Below, in pieces: positions 1 through 9,142 of a stretch of DNA of 64,000 nucleotides. Source of the DNA: Pseudomonas sp. ANT_J12 (GTDB lineage: Bacteria; Pseudomonadota; Gammaproteobacteria; Pseudomonadales; Pseudomonadaceae). Below the pieces are notes generated by a model. The model saw only the letters and a list, made by a program, of their open reading frames with translations, ran no database searches and was not told the DNA's origin. Each line of letters opens with the position of its first letter. The stretch's first letter is position 1. The stretch spans positions 62,001 to 126,000 of the forward strand of contig NZ_VOBN01000002.1 in the NCBI RefSeq assembly GCF_008370045.1, given 5' to 3'. The position numbers and the translations under genes are program-made.

Positions 1-192
1 AAGCCACTGGAAGAAATGAGCCAGGCAGCGCTGAAACTGCATCCGGGTGCGACCATCACCGACACCGATCTGGACAACCACTTCAACGGCTATGAATACG
101 AAGTCGAATTGAAAGATGCCAAAGGCGTTGAATGGGACGTGGATTTCGATGCCGCCACCGGCAAAGTCCTGAGCAACAAACAAGACACATAA
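1..192 (+). CDS. PepSY-domain protein, C-terminal part (gene starts before the window)
   Basis: The reading frame is open from base 1 and ends at TAA 190-192, giving 63 residues. The pattern of hydrophobic and charged residues (HPGATITDTDLDN, then EYEVELKDAKGVEWDVDFDAATGKVL) is that of a PepSY repeat, a small domain often found in secreted proteins and thought to bind or inhibit peptidases. The start and any signal peptide lie outside the window, so location cannot be judged. A repeat cluster and a strong terminator follow. Confidence 0.7.
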   Translation, partial: KPLEEMSQAALKLHPGATITDTDLDNHFNGYEYEVELKDAKGVEWDVDFDAATGKVLSNKQDT

Positions 193-220
193 TCCCCCAA
201 TCCCTGTGGATCACCGCCAT

Positions 221-390
221 CCCTGTAGGAGCGAAGCTTGCTCGCGAAGGCGGCAGCACATCCAGCATTGATGTGACTGACACACCCCAATCCCTGTAGG
301 AGCAAAGCTTGCTCGCGATAGCGGTGAATCAGGCGACATCAATGTTGGCTGATCGTCCGCTTTCGCGAGCAAGCTTCGCTCCTACAGGGG
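221..390. repeat. REP cluster, family A, three units
   Basis: Two direct units (about 221-251 and 294-322) and one inverted unit (361-390) share the core TGTAGGAGC-GAAGCTTGCTCGCGA. The core is an imperfect palindrome. Same family as those at 5158, 7121, 8992, 16618, 20268, 31036, 33118, 34853, 43094 and 54779. Together with the following terminator it fills the gap 193-501, where I see no gene. Confidence 0.85.
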
Positions 391-402
391 TTATGCGAAA
401 TC

Positions 403-438
403 CAAAAAAACGCACGATCATCCGGTCGTGCGTTTTTT
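403..438. terminator. Bidirectional Rho-independent terminator
   Basis: Stem AACGCACGA / TCGTGCGTT with an 8-base loop, flanked by a run of A on the left and seven T on the right. It can end transcripts of the upstream PepSY gene. Confidence 0.85.
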
Positions 439-501
439 TGTGCCTGCGCGCGCCAGGATCGCTAGAATCCGTCCACGGCGTTCAAGCAGAGAACAAGAAA
501 C

Positions 502-1677
502 ATGCAAACAGCGGCAGCAGACATCACCACCATCGGCCGCATCAGCGCCGTGCCGGCGATTCTTCAGGTGATCCGGGAAATGACCGGCCTGCGCTTTGCC
601 GCCGTGGCCCGTGTCACCGAGGATTCCTGGACGGCCTGCGCCGTGCTCGATCAACTGGACTTCGGCCTCAAGGTCGGCGGCGAACTGGATGTGGTCTCCA
701 CCCTGTGCCATGAAATTCGCCAGGCCCATGTGTCGGTAGTGATCGACAAGGCCAGTGAAGACCCGCTGTACCGCGATCATCACACCCCGCGCCTGTACCA
801 GTTCGAAAGCTATATTTCGGTCCCGGTGTTCCGTACCGACGGGCGTTTCTTCGGCACCATCTGCGCCCTCGACCCTAACCCCGCCGAGCTCAAGAGCAGC
901 GCGATCCAGACCACCATGGAGTCGTTCGCCAGGGTGCTGTCGCTGCAGATCGAAGCCGAAGAAAACCTGCAACAGACCGAAGCGGACTTGCAGCAGGAAC
1001 GGCAAACCGCCGAACTGCGCGAACAGTTCATTGCCGTGCTCGGCCATGACTTGCGCAACCCGCTGTTCGCCATCAGCGCCGCCGCCGAAATGCTCCAGCG
1101 CAAATCCCCCAATCCGGCCAGCGACAAACTGGTGCAGCACATCCTCACCAGCGCCCGACGTGCCGCGCAATTGGTGGACGACGTGCTGGACTTCGCCCGT
1201 GGCCGCCTGGGCAATGGCATCCCGCTCGATATCGCGACCTGCCCGGACCTGGGCGATGCGCTACAGCATGTGATTTCAGAGATCCAGGGCGTGCACCCGC
1301 AACGGGTCATCCGCGCGTCGATCGGCGACCTGCGAGACGTCCAATGCGATCGCGAGCGTGTCGCGCAATTGCTCTCCAACCTGCTGGCCAATGCTATTGC
1401 CCATGGCGATGTCCGAGGTGACATCGAAGTCATTGCGCAGGTGGATCAGGGTGCCTTGATGCTGGCGGTGAAAAATCAGGGGACGATCCCCGAAGCCGTG
1501 CTGCCCCATCTGTTCCAGCCCTACTCGCGACCGACCCGCGACACGCCCCAGGCCGGCCTCGGGCTGGGCCTCTACATTGCCAGTCAGATTGCCCAGTCCC
1601 ATGGCGGCCAACTGCACGTGGCGTCCACGGCGCAGAGCGGCACGCTGTTTACCTTCAGCCTGCCGGCCGCGAGTTAA
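502..1677 (+). CDS. GAF-domain sensor histidine kinase
   Basis: A 391-residue soluble kinase with no membrane segment. Residues about 15-155 form a GAF sensory domain. A coiled linker follows (about 153-180), then the HisKA motif GHDLRNPL with H182 as the likely phosphorylated residue. The ATPase domain shows an N-box (LLSNLLANAIAHG) and a G-box (GLGLGLYIA). No response regulator is adjacent, so it is an orphan kinase and its signal is unknown. The ATG sits close after the AGAGAACAAGAAAC stretch. Its 3' end overlaps the convergent gene by four bases. Confidence 0.85.
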   Translation: MQTAAADITTIGRISAVPAILQVIREMTGLRFAAVARVTEDSWTACAVLDQLDFGLKVGGELDVVSTLCHEIRQAHVSVVIDKASEDPLYRDHHTPRLYQFESYISVPVFRTDGRFFGTICALDPNPAELKSSAIQTTMESFARVLSLQIEAEENLQQTEADLQQERQTAELREQFIAVLGHDLRNPLFAISAAAEMLQRKSPNPASDKLVQHILTSARRAAQLVDDVLDFARGRLGNGIPLDIATCPDLGDALQHVISEIQGVHPQRVIRASIGDLRDVQCDRERVAQLLSNLLANAIAHGDVRGDIEVIAQVDQGALMLAVKNQGTIPEAVLPHLFQPYSRPTRDTPQAGLGLGLYIASQIAQSHGGQLHVASTAQSGTLFTFSLPAAS

Positions 1678-2111
1678 GCCGACGTACTGACCATCGACCC
1701 GGACGTGCTGCTGCCCTCCTGCTGCAACGCCTGCAACAACGCCGCCGTAGCGGTCTGCAATGAACCCGAGGTGGTCGCGATCTGCGATTGCGCGGCGGCC
1801 ACATCGGCGGCTTTGGCATCGGCGCTTTCCTGTTTGGCCTGAGCGGCTTGCAGTTGCTGTTGTTGTTCCTGCAATTGCTTTTGCAGCTCGGCGATCTGCT
1901 TGCGCAAGTCCTTCACCGCGTCGGATTCCGTGCTGCTGCTCGAACTGCCGCCACCCGCCGCCGGCGCGGCACCGCTCGCGGAAGTCTTGGAGGTATCGCT
2001 GGAGGTCGCCGCCGTCACGGAGGTCGCGTCGTCGGTGCTGTCGCTGATCGCGGTTTTGCTGGTCGGTGTGGAAAGGGTCTGGTTGATGGAAACCGAGGTG
2101 ATGCTAACCAT
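1674..2111 (-). CDS. Small Ser/Thr/Gln-rich coiled-coil protein, FlxA-like
   Basis: A 145-residue protein with a Ser/Thr/Ala-rich N-terminal half and a strong heptad stretch at about residues 64-112 (KQIAELQKQLQEQQQQLQ). This composition is typical of FlxA-like proteins; the function is unknown. I chose the ATG at 2109-2111 because an AGGAT ribosome site precedes it; a longer frame would add 19 residues without support. No signal peptide is visible. The chemoreceptor gene lies upstream on the same strand, separated by a strong hairpin. Confidence 0.6.
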   Translation of the reverse strand: MVSITSVSINQTLSTPTSKTAISDSTDDATSVTAATSSDTSKTSASGAAPAAGGGSSSSSTESDAVKDLRKQIAELQKQLQEQQQQLQAAQAKQESADAKAADVAAAQSQIATTSGSLQTATAALLQALQQEGSSTSGSMVSTSA

Positions 2112-2178
2112 GGGATTGATCCTAGGTGGGTTCAGGTTAAACCCATCATCGACATCCACTGGCCGCACTTGAGATCGA

Positions 2179-2213
2179 CTGTGTACCGGTTTGGTAAGCG
2201 AACCGGTACACAG
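2179..2213 (+). terminator. 13-bp perfect hairpin with T-run on the + side
   Basis: Arms CTGTGTACCGGTT and AACCGGTACACAG with a 9-base loop, followed by GTTTTT on the + strand only. Both flanking genes run on the minus strand, where no T-run follows, so it may act as an RNA-stabilising hairpin after the chemoreceptor gene or stop antisense transcripts. Confidence 0.6.
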
Positions 2214-2222
2214 TGTTTTTGC

Positions 2223-3845
2223 TTAAGCGCTCAGACGCGCCGTCACTTCATTCAACTGCCCCGACAAGCCGTGCAGGTTGTGGCTGGCGGCTTCGGTACG
2301 TTGCACGTTGTCCAGGTTGGTGCTGGCGATGGTGGTGATCTCGGTCAGGTTGCGCGAGATGTCTTCGGCCACCGAGGTCTGTTCTTCGGCAGCGGTGGCG
2401 ATCTGGCGGTTCATGTCGCGGATGGCTTCCACGGCATGGGTGATGCGCTCCAGCATCGCGCCGGCCTCGGTCACTTGCGCGACACTTTCTTCGCTGCGCG
2501 ACTGACCGCTTTCAATCGCCTGGGCTGCGTCCACCGCACCGGTTTGCACGGTCTGGATGATCTGGTTGATCTCGATGATCGACGCCGCCGTGCGCTGGGC
2601 CAGGCTGCGCACTTCGTCGGCCACTACCGCAAAGCCGCGTCCGGCTTCACCGGCACGGGCCGCTTCGATCGCCGCGTTGAGCGCCAGCAAATTGGTCTGC
2701 TCGGCGATGCCGCGAATCACTTCCAGCACTTTGCCAATGCGGCCGCTGTCGGTTTCCAGACGACGGATCACCGTGGCCGTATTGGCGATTTCGCCGCGCA
2801 TTTGGGTGATGGTGTGGATGGTGCCTTGCATAACTTTTTCGCCTTGCTGGGCGGACTGGTCGGCATCGTCGGCGGCGCGTGCCGCATCGGCGGCGTGACG
2901 CGCCACTTCCTGAGCCGTGGCGGACATTTCGTTCATCGCCGTGGCCACTTGGTCGGTGCGGTTGAACTGTTCGTTGGTGCCGCTGGCCATCAGGCCGGCG
3001 ATGGCGTTCAACTCGCCGCTGGCGCTGTCCAGGTCCTTGGCGCTGCGCTGCAAACGGTTGAAGGTTTCGGCGAGGAAGTCGCGCAGGGTGTTGGCGGCCA
3101 TGGCCAGTTTGCCCAGCTCATCTTGACGGGTGCTGGCCACGCGGTCGGCGAACTTGCCCTGACTCAGTTGCGCCACGTAGTCGATCAGTTTGCGGATCGG
3201 GTCCACCAGGTTGCGGTTGATCAGCCACAGGCTCAACAGGCCAATCAACAGACCCGAGGCGAGCATCACGATAATCCCCAACATCACCGTGCGCTCGGCA
3301 CCGGCGCTGATCAGTGCCGATTGCTCGGTGCCCTGCTTGCGCAGTTCGCCGACCAATTCGCTCATCTGATCGCTGGTGGCGCGGTCCACGCCTTTGACGG
3401 CGGTGTCGCCAGCGGTTGGGTCGGCACCGGCGGCGACGTAGGCATCGCGTCCTTTCTGGTAGGCGCTGCCCAACTGACGGTGTTCGTCACGCAGGCGTTC
3501 GATGCGGGTCTTGAGCTGGCCGTCCAGGCCTTTCTGGCTGGCCAGTTCGCCGAGGATGCCCTGCACGTCGCGCTGGCGGTCTTCGAATTGCTTCCAGTAT
3601 TTATCCAGGTCCGCCGGCTGCTTGCCGCGCAGCAGGACGTTTTTCCACTCCTGTACCTGCACTTTGAATTGCAGGTTGGCCTCATCGATCAATTGCGAAG
3701 TGTGCAATGGCCCGTCGATCAGATTGGCGTAGCTTTGCACGCCGCTGGACAGGAAATGAAAGCAGGCCAAGGCGATCAGCAACATCGCCAACAGGCTGCC
3801 GCCGAGCAATGCGAGGATTTGGGCTCTCAGGGATTTTTGCAGCAT
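2223..3845 (-). CDS. Methyl-accepting chemotaxis protein
   Basis: A 540-residue transmembrane chemoreceptor. A first membrane helix lies near residues 8-30, followed by a periplasmic four-helix-type sensor region (about 35-190), a second membrane helix (about 195-220), a HAMP domain beginning at [12 protein letters not shown], and a long cytoplasmic signalling domain. The hairpin tip is canonical ([19 protein letters not shown]) and contacts CheA and CheW. The start at MLQKSLR was chosen because the upstream extension lacks a plausible leader; a clear ribosome site is not evident. The ligand is unknown. Confidence 0.9.
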   Translation of the reverse strand: MLQKSLRAQILALLGGSLLAMLLIALACFHFLSSGVQSYANLIDGPLHTSQLIDEANLQFKVQVQEWKNVLLRGKQPADLDKYWKQFEDRQRDVQGILGELASQKGLDGQLKTRIERLRDEHRQLGSAYQKGRDAYVAAGADPTAGDTAVKGVDRATSDQMSELVGELRKQGTEQSALISAGAERTVMLGIIVMLASGLLIGLLSLWLINRNLVDPIRKLIDYVAQLSQGKFADRVASTRQDELGKLAMAANTLRDFLAETFNRLQRSAKDLDSASGELNAIAGLMASGTNEQFNRTDQVATAMNEMSATAQEVARHAADAARAADDADQSAQQGEKVMQGTIHTITQMRGEIANTATVIRRLETDSGRIGKVLEVIRGIAEQTNLLALNAAIEAARAGEAGRGFAVVADEVRSLAQRTAASIIEINQIIQTVQTGAVDAAQAIESGQSRSEESVAQVTEAGAMLERITHAVEAIRDMNRQIATAAEEQTSVAEDISRNLTEITTIASTNLDNVQRTEAASHNLHGLSGQLNEVTARLSA

Positions 3846-4120
3846 CGAGTGATACTCATGACAGGAAATAGGCACGCCTGGTTGGGCGTGAAAGACGTCC
3901 AAACTTCCCTGTCTGCGGTCCCGGCTCGTGGCCGAAGCCGCGCAACCTAACACCTGCGTCATCGGCGTGCCAGAGCGGTTCTTGAATCAATTCCGATCAT
4001 CGGTAGCGCACACGTTTGCGCGCCACGCAACTGTCACAAAACCGTCAAGAGACCTTGCGATGATGCGGCTCAAGTGAACCTGTGAAACCCGCGACAGGCA
4101 CTTCCTCCCAGCGAGACCTC

Positions 4121-5143
4121 ATGAACCACAGCATCGATCACACCCACCGCGACACTGACTTGTTCGGCTTGCTGTACGGCTTCCGTTTTCGTCCGGGTGA
4201 GCGCGGCCGGGAGATCGATTCGGCTGAGGCGCTACGCTGTTTGCAGCAACCGGATGACAGCGACGAATTCCTCTGGCTGCACCTGAACCTGGCCCACGCC
4301 GCGTGTGAGCGCTGGATGAAAAGTCATCTGGAATTGCCCGAGGAGTTTTTCGAGGCGCTGCACGAGGGCTCGCGTTCGACGCGGATCGAGCATGTGGATT
4401 CGGCATTGCTGGCGGTGGTCAACGATGTGGTGTTCAACCTCAGCAGCATGGTGTCCTCGGATGTCTCGACGCTGTGGGTCTGCGCCCGCAGCAAATTGAT
4501 CATCAGCGCGCGCCTGCAACCGCTGCACTCGGTGGATAAGTTGCGTTCCTCGGTGAAGGCCGGCGAGTGCTTTCGTTCGCCGCTGGAATTGCTCGTGCAC
4601 CTGCTGCGCGATCAGGGCGAAGTGCTGACGCAGATCGTGCGCAAGACCAGCCAGAGCGTCGATCAGATCGAAGACGAATTACTCTCCTCGCGACTGTCGA
4701 CCAACCGTGCCGAACTGGGCGCCAATCGTCGGGTGCTGGTGCGTTTGCAACGGCTGCTGGCGCTGGAGCCAGGGTCGTTGCTGCGTTTGCTCAATCGGCC
4801 GCCGCAATGGCTGCAGAAGGAAGACGTGAAGGAGCTGCGCAAGTCCACCGAGGAGTTTGCGCTGATCATCAACGACCTCACGGCCCTGGGTGAACGGATC
4901 AAGCTGTTGCAGGAAGAAATCGCCGCCAACCTCAACGAACAGAGCAACCGCACGCTGTTTACCCTGACCGTGGTCACGGTGCTGGCGTTGCCGATCAACA
5001 TCATTGCCGGTTTTTTCGGGATGAACGTGGGTGGCGTGCCGCTCTCCGGCGACCCGGAAGGTTTCTGGATTCTGGTGGCGCTGGTGGCGACCTTTACCTT
5101 GATTGCCGGGCGTTGGGCGTTTCGTAAGCGCCAGGATTATTAA
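4121..5143 (+). CDS. zntB: ZntB/CorA-family zinc or divalent cation transporter
   Basis: A 340-residue CorA-superfamily channel-like transporter of the inner membrane. It has a large cytoplasmic N-terminal domain with a long helical stalk, then two C-terminal membrane helices. The first ends in the family signature GMN (FFGMNVGGVP), and the tail is basic (FRKRQDY). In enteric bacteria ZntB carries zinc; whether this one carries zinc or another cation is inferred from family only. The ATG at 4121 follows GCGAGACCTC; an in-frame codon 39 bases upstream is less likely. Confidence 0.8.
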   Translation: MNHSIDHTHRDTDLFGLLYGFRFRPGERGREIDSAEALRCLQQPDDSDEFLWLHLNLAHAACERWMKSHLELPEEFFEALHEGSRSTRIEHVDSALLAVVNDVVFNLSSMVSSDVSTLWVCARSKLIISARLQPLHSVDKLRSSVKAGECFRSPLELLVHLLRDQGEVLTQIVRKTSQSVDQIEDELLSSRLSTNRAELGANRRVLVRLQRLLALEPGSLLRLLNRPPQWLQKEDVKELRKSTEEFALIINDLTALGERIKLLQEEIAANLNEQSNRTLFTLTVVTVLALPINIIAGFFGMNVGGVPLSGDPEGFWILVALVATFTLIAGRWAFRKRQDY

Positions 5144-5157
5144 CGCACCCCATTCCT

Positions 5158-5250
5158 CTGTAGGAGCGAGGCTTGCCCGCGAATGGAACGCCTCGGTCTA
5201 TCTGAATGACCGCGTTATCGTTCTTCGCGGGCAAGCCTCGCTCCTACAGG
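5158..5250. repeat. REP pair, family A (inverted)
   Basis: A direct unit (CTGTAGGAGCGAGGCTTGCC) and its inverted copy (ending CTCCTACAGG) lie about 40 bases apart downstream of zntB. Confidence 0.85.
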
Positions 5251-5254
5251 ACGT

Positions 5255-5379
5255 TGATCGTTCCCACGCTGTTGATCGTTCCCACGCTCCGCGTGGGAAT
5301 GCAGCCAGGGACGCTCCGCGTCCCAAAGCGGACGCAGAGCGTCCGGGGAGGCATTCCCACGCGGAGCGTGGGAACGATC
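5255..5379. repeat. Family C palindromic element (MITE-like), with a partial duplicate of its left end
   Basis: The element starts GATCGTTCCCACGCTCCGC at 5274 and ends GCGTGGGAACGATC at 5379. Its centre carries a second inverted pair, ACGCTCCGCGTC and GACGCAGAGCGTC. A truncated copy of the left end sits at 5255-5272. Other copies are at 12632, 20147, 36784, 40978 and, reduced, at 54722. With the REP pair it fills most of the gap 5144-5492. Confidence 0.8.
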
Positions 5380-5492
5380 ATTACAGGACGGGTGGTTACA
5401 CAAAAAACCCAAACACTGACCCACCGCAGTCTCTCTGTCACATTTTGAAACGATCATGGGCGACACTCCTTCCCTCATCAGGATTGTCCGTG

Positions 5493-7112
5493 ATGGCTAC
5501 TCCTTCCTATACCACTGCCCAGGCGCCCGCCAGCGGCAGCAGCGCCAGACCGCAGCTCAATAAAAAACCCGGCCTGTTCACCCTGGTGATTTTCTTCGGG
5601 GTACTGGCCAGCGGGTTGTTGTTCACCGCTTACAGCCTGATGCACGACATGCACGAACTCGGCACGGTGGTGACCACCTGGACCCCGTTTCTGCTGCTCG
5701 GCGTGGCGCTGCTGATCGCCCTGGGTTTTGAATTCGTCAACGGCTTCCACGACACCGCCAACGCCGTGGCCACGGTGATCTACACCAACTCGCTGCCACC
5801 GAACTTCGCGGTGGCCTGGTCCGGGTTCTTCAACTTCCTCGGCGTCCTGCTGTCCAGCGGCGCGGTGGCGTTCGGCATCATCGCGTTGCTGCCAGTGGAA
5901 CTCATTCTGCAAGTCGGCTCCTCCGCCGGTTTCGCGATGATCTTCGCCCTGCTGATCGCCGCGATCCTGTGGAACCTCGGCACCTGGTGGCTGGGCTTGC
6001 CAGCCTCGTCGTCCCACACCCTGATCGGTTCGATCATCGGCGTCGGCGTGGCCAATGCCCTGATGCACGGCCGCGATGGCACCAGCGGCGTGGATTGGGC
6101 ACAAGCGACCAAGATCGGTTACGCGCTGCTGCTCTCGCCCTTGGTCGGCTTCGGTTGTGCCGCGCTGTTGCTGCTGGCGTTGCGCGCCTTCGTCAAGAAT
6201 CGCGCGCTGTACAAGGCACCGGAAGGCGACGCACCGCCGCCATTGTGGATTCGCGGCCTGTTGATCCTGACCTGCACCGGCGTGTCCTTCGCCCACGGTT
6301 CCAACGATGGCCAGAAAGGCATGGGCCTGATCATGTTGATCCTGGTCGGGACCCTGCCAATGGCCTACGCGCTGAACCGCACCATGCCCGCCGATCAGGC
6401 GTTGCAGTTCGCCGCCGTGGCCGAAGTCACCCAGCAAGCCTTGGTCAAAGCATCGCCGCAGCCGGCCCCGGCGGATCCGCGAGCGATCCTTTCCGACTAC
6501 GTACGCAGCAAGGAAGCCACGCCACAATTGGTCCCCGCCCTCGCCGAACTGACCGGCCGTATCGGCGCCGAGGTCAAGGGCTACGGTTCGCTGTCGAAAG
6601 TCCCGGCCGAGGCCGTGGGCAACGTGCGTAACGACATGTACCTGACCAGCGAAACCATTCGCCTGATGGACAAGAACAAGGTCGGCAACTTCGACGCCGA
6701 CACCAGCGGCAAGCTGCAACTGTTCAAGCAACAGATCGACAACTCCACGCGCTTCATTCCGCTGTGGGTGAAGATCGCCGTGGCCATCGCGCTGGGGTTG
6801 GGCACCATGGTGGGCTGGAAGCGCATCGTGGTGACGGTCGGTGAAAAGATCGGCAAGACCCACCTGACCTACGCCCAGGGTGCATCGGCGGAAACCGTGG
6901 CGATGCTGACCATCGGCGCCGCCGACATGTTCGGTTTGCCGGTGTCGACCACCCACGTGTTGTCCTCGGGGGTGGCCGGTTCGATGGTCGCCAACGGCGG
7001 CGGCTTGCAGATGAAGACCATCCGCAACCTGCTGATGGCCTGGGTCCTGACCTTGCCGGCGGCAATCCTGTTGTCGGGCAGTTTGTACTGGTTGTTCACC
7101 AAACTGTTCTGA
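5493..7112 (+). CDS. pit: Inorganic phosphate transporter, Pit family
   Basis: A 539-residue inner-membrane protein of the PiT family, which couples metal-phosphate uptake to protons. The two family signatures are present: GFHDTANAVAT early (about residue 85) and FAHGSNDGQKG in the second half. Each lies in a repeat of several membrane helices, separated by a long soluble loop (about residues 300-415). The start ATG at 5493 is preceded by AGGA; a much longer open frame upstream runs through repeats and is rejected. No regulatory Pho box is obvious. Confidence 0.88.
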   Translation: MATPSYTTAQAPASGSSARPQLNKKPGLFTLVIFFGVLASGLLFTAYSLMHDMHELGTVVTTWTPFLLLGVALLIALGFEFVNGFHDTANAVATVIYTNSLPPNFAVAWSGFFNFLGVLLSSGAVAFGIIALLPVELILQVGSSAGFAMIFALLIAAILWNLGTWWLGLPASSSHTLIGSIIGVGVANALMHGRDGTSGVDWAQATKIGYALLLSPLVGFGCAALLLLALRAFVKNRALYKAPEGDAPPPLWIRGLLILTCTGVSFAHGSNDGQKGMGLIMLILVGTLPMAYALNRTMPADQALQFAAVAEVTQQALVKASPQPAPADPRAILSDYVRSKEATPQLVPALAELTGRIGAEVKGYGSLSKVPAEAVGNVRNDMYLTSETIRLMDKNKVGNFDADTSGKLQLFKQQIDNSTRFIPLWVKIAVAIALGLGTMVGWKRIVVTVGEKIGKTHLTYAQGASAETVAMLTIGAADMFGLPVSTTHVLSSGVAGSMVANGGGLQMKTIRNLLMAWVLTLPAAILLSGSLYWLFTKLF

Positions 7113-7120
7113 CCCGCCCG

Positions 7121-7222
7121 GCCCCGTGTACGAGCGAGGCTTGCCCGCGAAGGCTGCTTAACATTCAACGTAAATGTTGACTGATAGACCGCTTTCGCGA
7201 GCAAGCTTCGCTCCTACAGGGG
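7121..7222. repeat. REP pair, family A
   Basis: A direct unit (GCCCCGTGTACGAGCGAGGC, one mismatch from the core) and an inverted unit ending CTCCTACAGG lie between two convergent genes. The right unit directly abuts the stop codon of the LysR gene. Confidence 0.8.
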
Positions 7223-8119
7223 TCAGTGGGTTGCCTGGATAACGTGTTCCAGCCACTCCATGAAGGCCCGCACCCGCAACGGCAAATGCCGCTGCCGCGC
7301 ATACAGCAGTGATACGTCCATCGACGGGGCTCGCCATTGCGGCAGCACCTCAACCAGCTCCCCCGTGAGCAGATACGGCCGCATGCCATGCAACGGCGCC
7401 TGGATCAAACCGAAACCACCCAGGCACGCCGATTCGTAGCCATCGGAGTTGTTCACCGTGATGCTGCCGGCCATCGGCACGCGACGGGTTTGCCCCGCCG
7501 CCTCGTACACGAATCCTTCCGAACGTGAACCCAGCACACCGACGTAATGCACCAGCCGATGCCGGGCTAAATCATCGAGGTGTTCCGGCACGCCATAACG
7601 CTCCAGGTACGCCGGGCTGGCGCAGTTCACCATGGAAAACTCGCACACCCGGCGCGCCACCACCGATTGATCCGGTTGCGCCCCGACCCGCACCACGCAA
7701 TCAAACCCCTCGCTGAGCAAATCGACCCGGCGGTCGGTGCTGCTGATCTCCAGTTCCAAGTGCGGATGCTTGGCCATGAACTCCGGCAGGCGCGGCATTA
7801 CGAAGCGCCGCGCCATGATGCTCGGCATGTCGATGCGAATCCGCCCCGCCAGCGAGGCCTCGTCCTGCTTGAACAGGCCTTCGATTTCATCCATGTGCGA
7901 CAGCAGATCCTTGCTGCGCTCGTACAACGCCAGGCCATCCTGGGTCGCCTGGACCTTGCGCGTGGTGCGTTGCAGCAGGCGTGTGCCGAGCAGGGTTTCC
8001 AGGGCCTGGATGTGCTCGGACACGGTTGAGCGAGGCAGGCCAAGGCTCTCGCCGGCGAGGGTAAAACTCGACATTTCGCTGACACGGACGAAGGTGCGCA
8101 GCAGTTCCAGCTTGTTCAT
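7223..8119 (-). CDS. LysR-family transcriptional regulator
   Basis: A 298-residue regulator. The N-terminal winged helix-turn-helix covers about residues 1-60 (SSFTLAGESLGLPRSTVSEHIQALE), and the rest is a LysR substrate-binding domain. It is transcribed away from the SDR gene at 8238, so that oxidoreductase is its likely target. A 13-bp T-N11-A palindrome lies in the shared promoter. The inducer is unknown. Confidence 0.85.
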   Translation of the reverse strand: MNKLELLRTFVRVSEMSSFTLAGESLGLPRSTVSEHIQALETLLGTRLLQRTTRKVQATQDGLALYERSKDLLSHMDEIEGLFKQDEASLAGRIRIDMPSIMARRFVMPRLPEFMAKHPHLELEISSTDRRVDLLSEGFDCVVRVGAQPDQSVVARRVCEFSMVNCASPAYLERYGVPEHLDDLARHRLVHYVGVLGSRSEGFVYEAAGQTRRVPMAGSITVNNSDGYESACLGGFGLIQAPLHGMRPYLLTGELVEVLPQWRAPSMDVSLLYARQRHLPLRVRAFMEWLEHVIQATH

Positions 8120-8136
8120 GGGCCGACCTTTATTGT

Positions 8137-8149
8137 TCGGATTAACCGA
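8137..8149. promoter_or_regulatory. Candidate LysR box between divergent lysR and SDR genes
   Basis: TCGG-ATTAA-CCGA is a 13-bp inverted repeat of the T-N11-A form. It lies 18 bases from the regulator start and about 90 from the SDR start. Confidence 0.45.
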
Positions 8150-8237
8150 CCAGTGATTCCGATTGACTCCTGTTTATCACTGCCAGGCGGATAAATACAC
8201 TTCCTCACATCGCTCACCCACCGCTTGAGGAAATCCC

Positions 8238-8996
8238 ATGAACCGTAAAATCGCATTGATCACTGGCGCCAGCCGCGGCCTGGGCAAAAGCACCGCGCTG
8301 CACCTGGCCACCCAAGGCATCGACGTCATCGGCACCTACCACAGCCGCGCCGATGAGGCCCAGGCACTGGTCGCGGAAATCGAAAGCCTCGGTGGCCGCG
8401 CCGCCATGCTGCAACTCGACGTCGGCCAGAGTGAAAGCTTCGCCGCCTTCAGCAGCGAAGTCGCCAAGGTGCTGAAGAACCACTTCGATCGTCAGCACTT
8501 CGACTTCCTGGTCAATAACGCCGGGATCGGTGTACACGCCAATTTCGTCGACACCACCGTCGAGCAGTTCGACTTGCTGGTGAATATCCATTTCAAAGGC
8601 CCGTTTTTCCTGACCCAGAACTTGCTGCCGCTGATGAATGACGGCGGGCGCATCGTCAATATTTCCAGCGGTCTGGCGCGCTTCAGCCTGCCGGGTTACG
8701 GCGCTTATGCGGCGATGAAAGGCGCGATGGAAGTGCTGACCCGGTATCAGGCCAAGGAACTCGGCGAGCGCGGGATTGCGGTGAACATCCTGGCGCCGGG
8801 GGCCATCGAGACTGATTTTGGCGGCGGCGCAGTGCGAGATATCGCTGTGGTGAATCAGATGGTGGCGAGCAACACAGCGCTGGGTCGTGCCGGTCAGCCG
8901 GATGATATTGGAGCGGCGATTGCGCTGTTGCTGTCGCCGGGCGGCCAGTGGATCAACGGCCAGCGCATTGAAGCGTCGGGTGGGATGTTTTTGTAG
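8238..8996 (+). CDS. Short-chain dehydrogenase/reductase (SDR)
   Basis: A 252-residue classical SDR. The cofactor motif TGASRGLGKS is near residues 8-17, followed by NNAGIGV, catalytic serines in NISSGLA, and the YxxxK pair in YAAMK. The C-terminus has the PGAIETDF loop and an ASGGMF ending typical of the family. It should reduce or oxidise a carbonyl with NAD(P)H; the substrate is unknown. The ATG follows TTGAGGAAATCCC. The stop codon TAG lies inside the adjoining REP unit (TTTTTGTAGGAGC). Confidence 0.88.
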   Translation: MNRKIALITGASRGLGKSTALHLATQGIDVIGTYHSRADEAQALVAEIESLGGRAAMLQLDVGQSESFAAFSSEVAKVLKNHFDRQHFDFLVNNAGIGVHANFVDTTVEQFDLLVNIHFKGPFFLTQNLLPLMNDGGRIVNISSGLARFSLPGYGAYAAMKGAMEVLTRYQAKELGERGIAVNILAPGAIETDFGGGAVRDIAVVNQMVASNTALGRAGQPDDIGAAIALLLSPGGQWINGQRIEASGGMFL

Positions 8997-9141
8997 GAGC
9001 GAGGCTTGCCCGCGAAGGCACTTGTTGACTGAATGACCGCCATCACCTGTAGGAGCGAGGCTTGCCCGCGAAGGCGTCGTCACAGCCACTATCAATGTCG
9101 GACGTGATGGCCTCTTCGCGGGCAAGCCTTGCTCCTACAGG
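8992..9141. repeat. REP cluster, family A, three units
   Basis: Two direct units (8992, 9050) and one inverted unit (9115-9141) lie between convergent genes. The first supplies the stop codon of the SDR gene. Confidence 0.85.
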
Positions 9142-9142
9142 T

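Noticed and set aside
83..305. Two short minus-strand frames over the first REP cluster
   Set aside because: They lie in repeats and opposite the PepSY coding end; no support as genes.
221..390. Possible CRISPR array
   Set aside because: Units are few, alternate in orientation and have irregular spacing; they are REP palindromes, and no cas gene is present.
1788..3950. 720-residue open frame on the + strand
   Set aside because: It is antisense to the chemoreceptor gene; its His/Gly/Arg-rich composition is that of a mirrored GC-rich gene and no ribosome site or domain is visible.
5478..6956. 492-residue minus-strand frame over pit
   Set aside because: Composition (His, Gln, Gly, Arg rich) is that of an antisense shadow; the + strand phosphate transporter is clearly the real gene.
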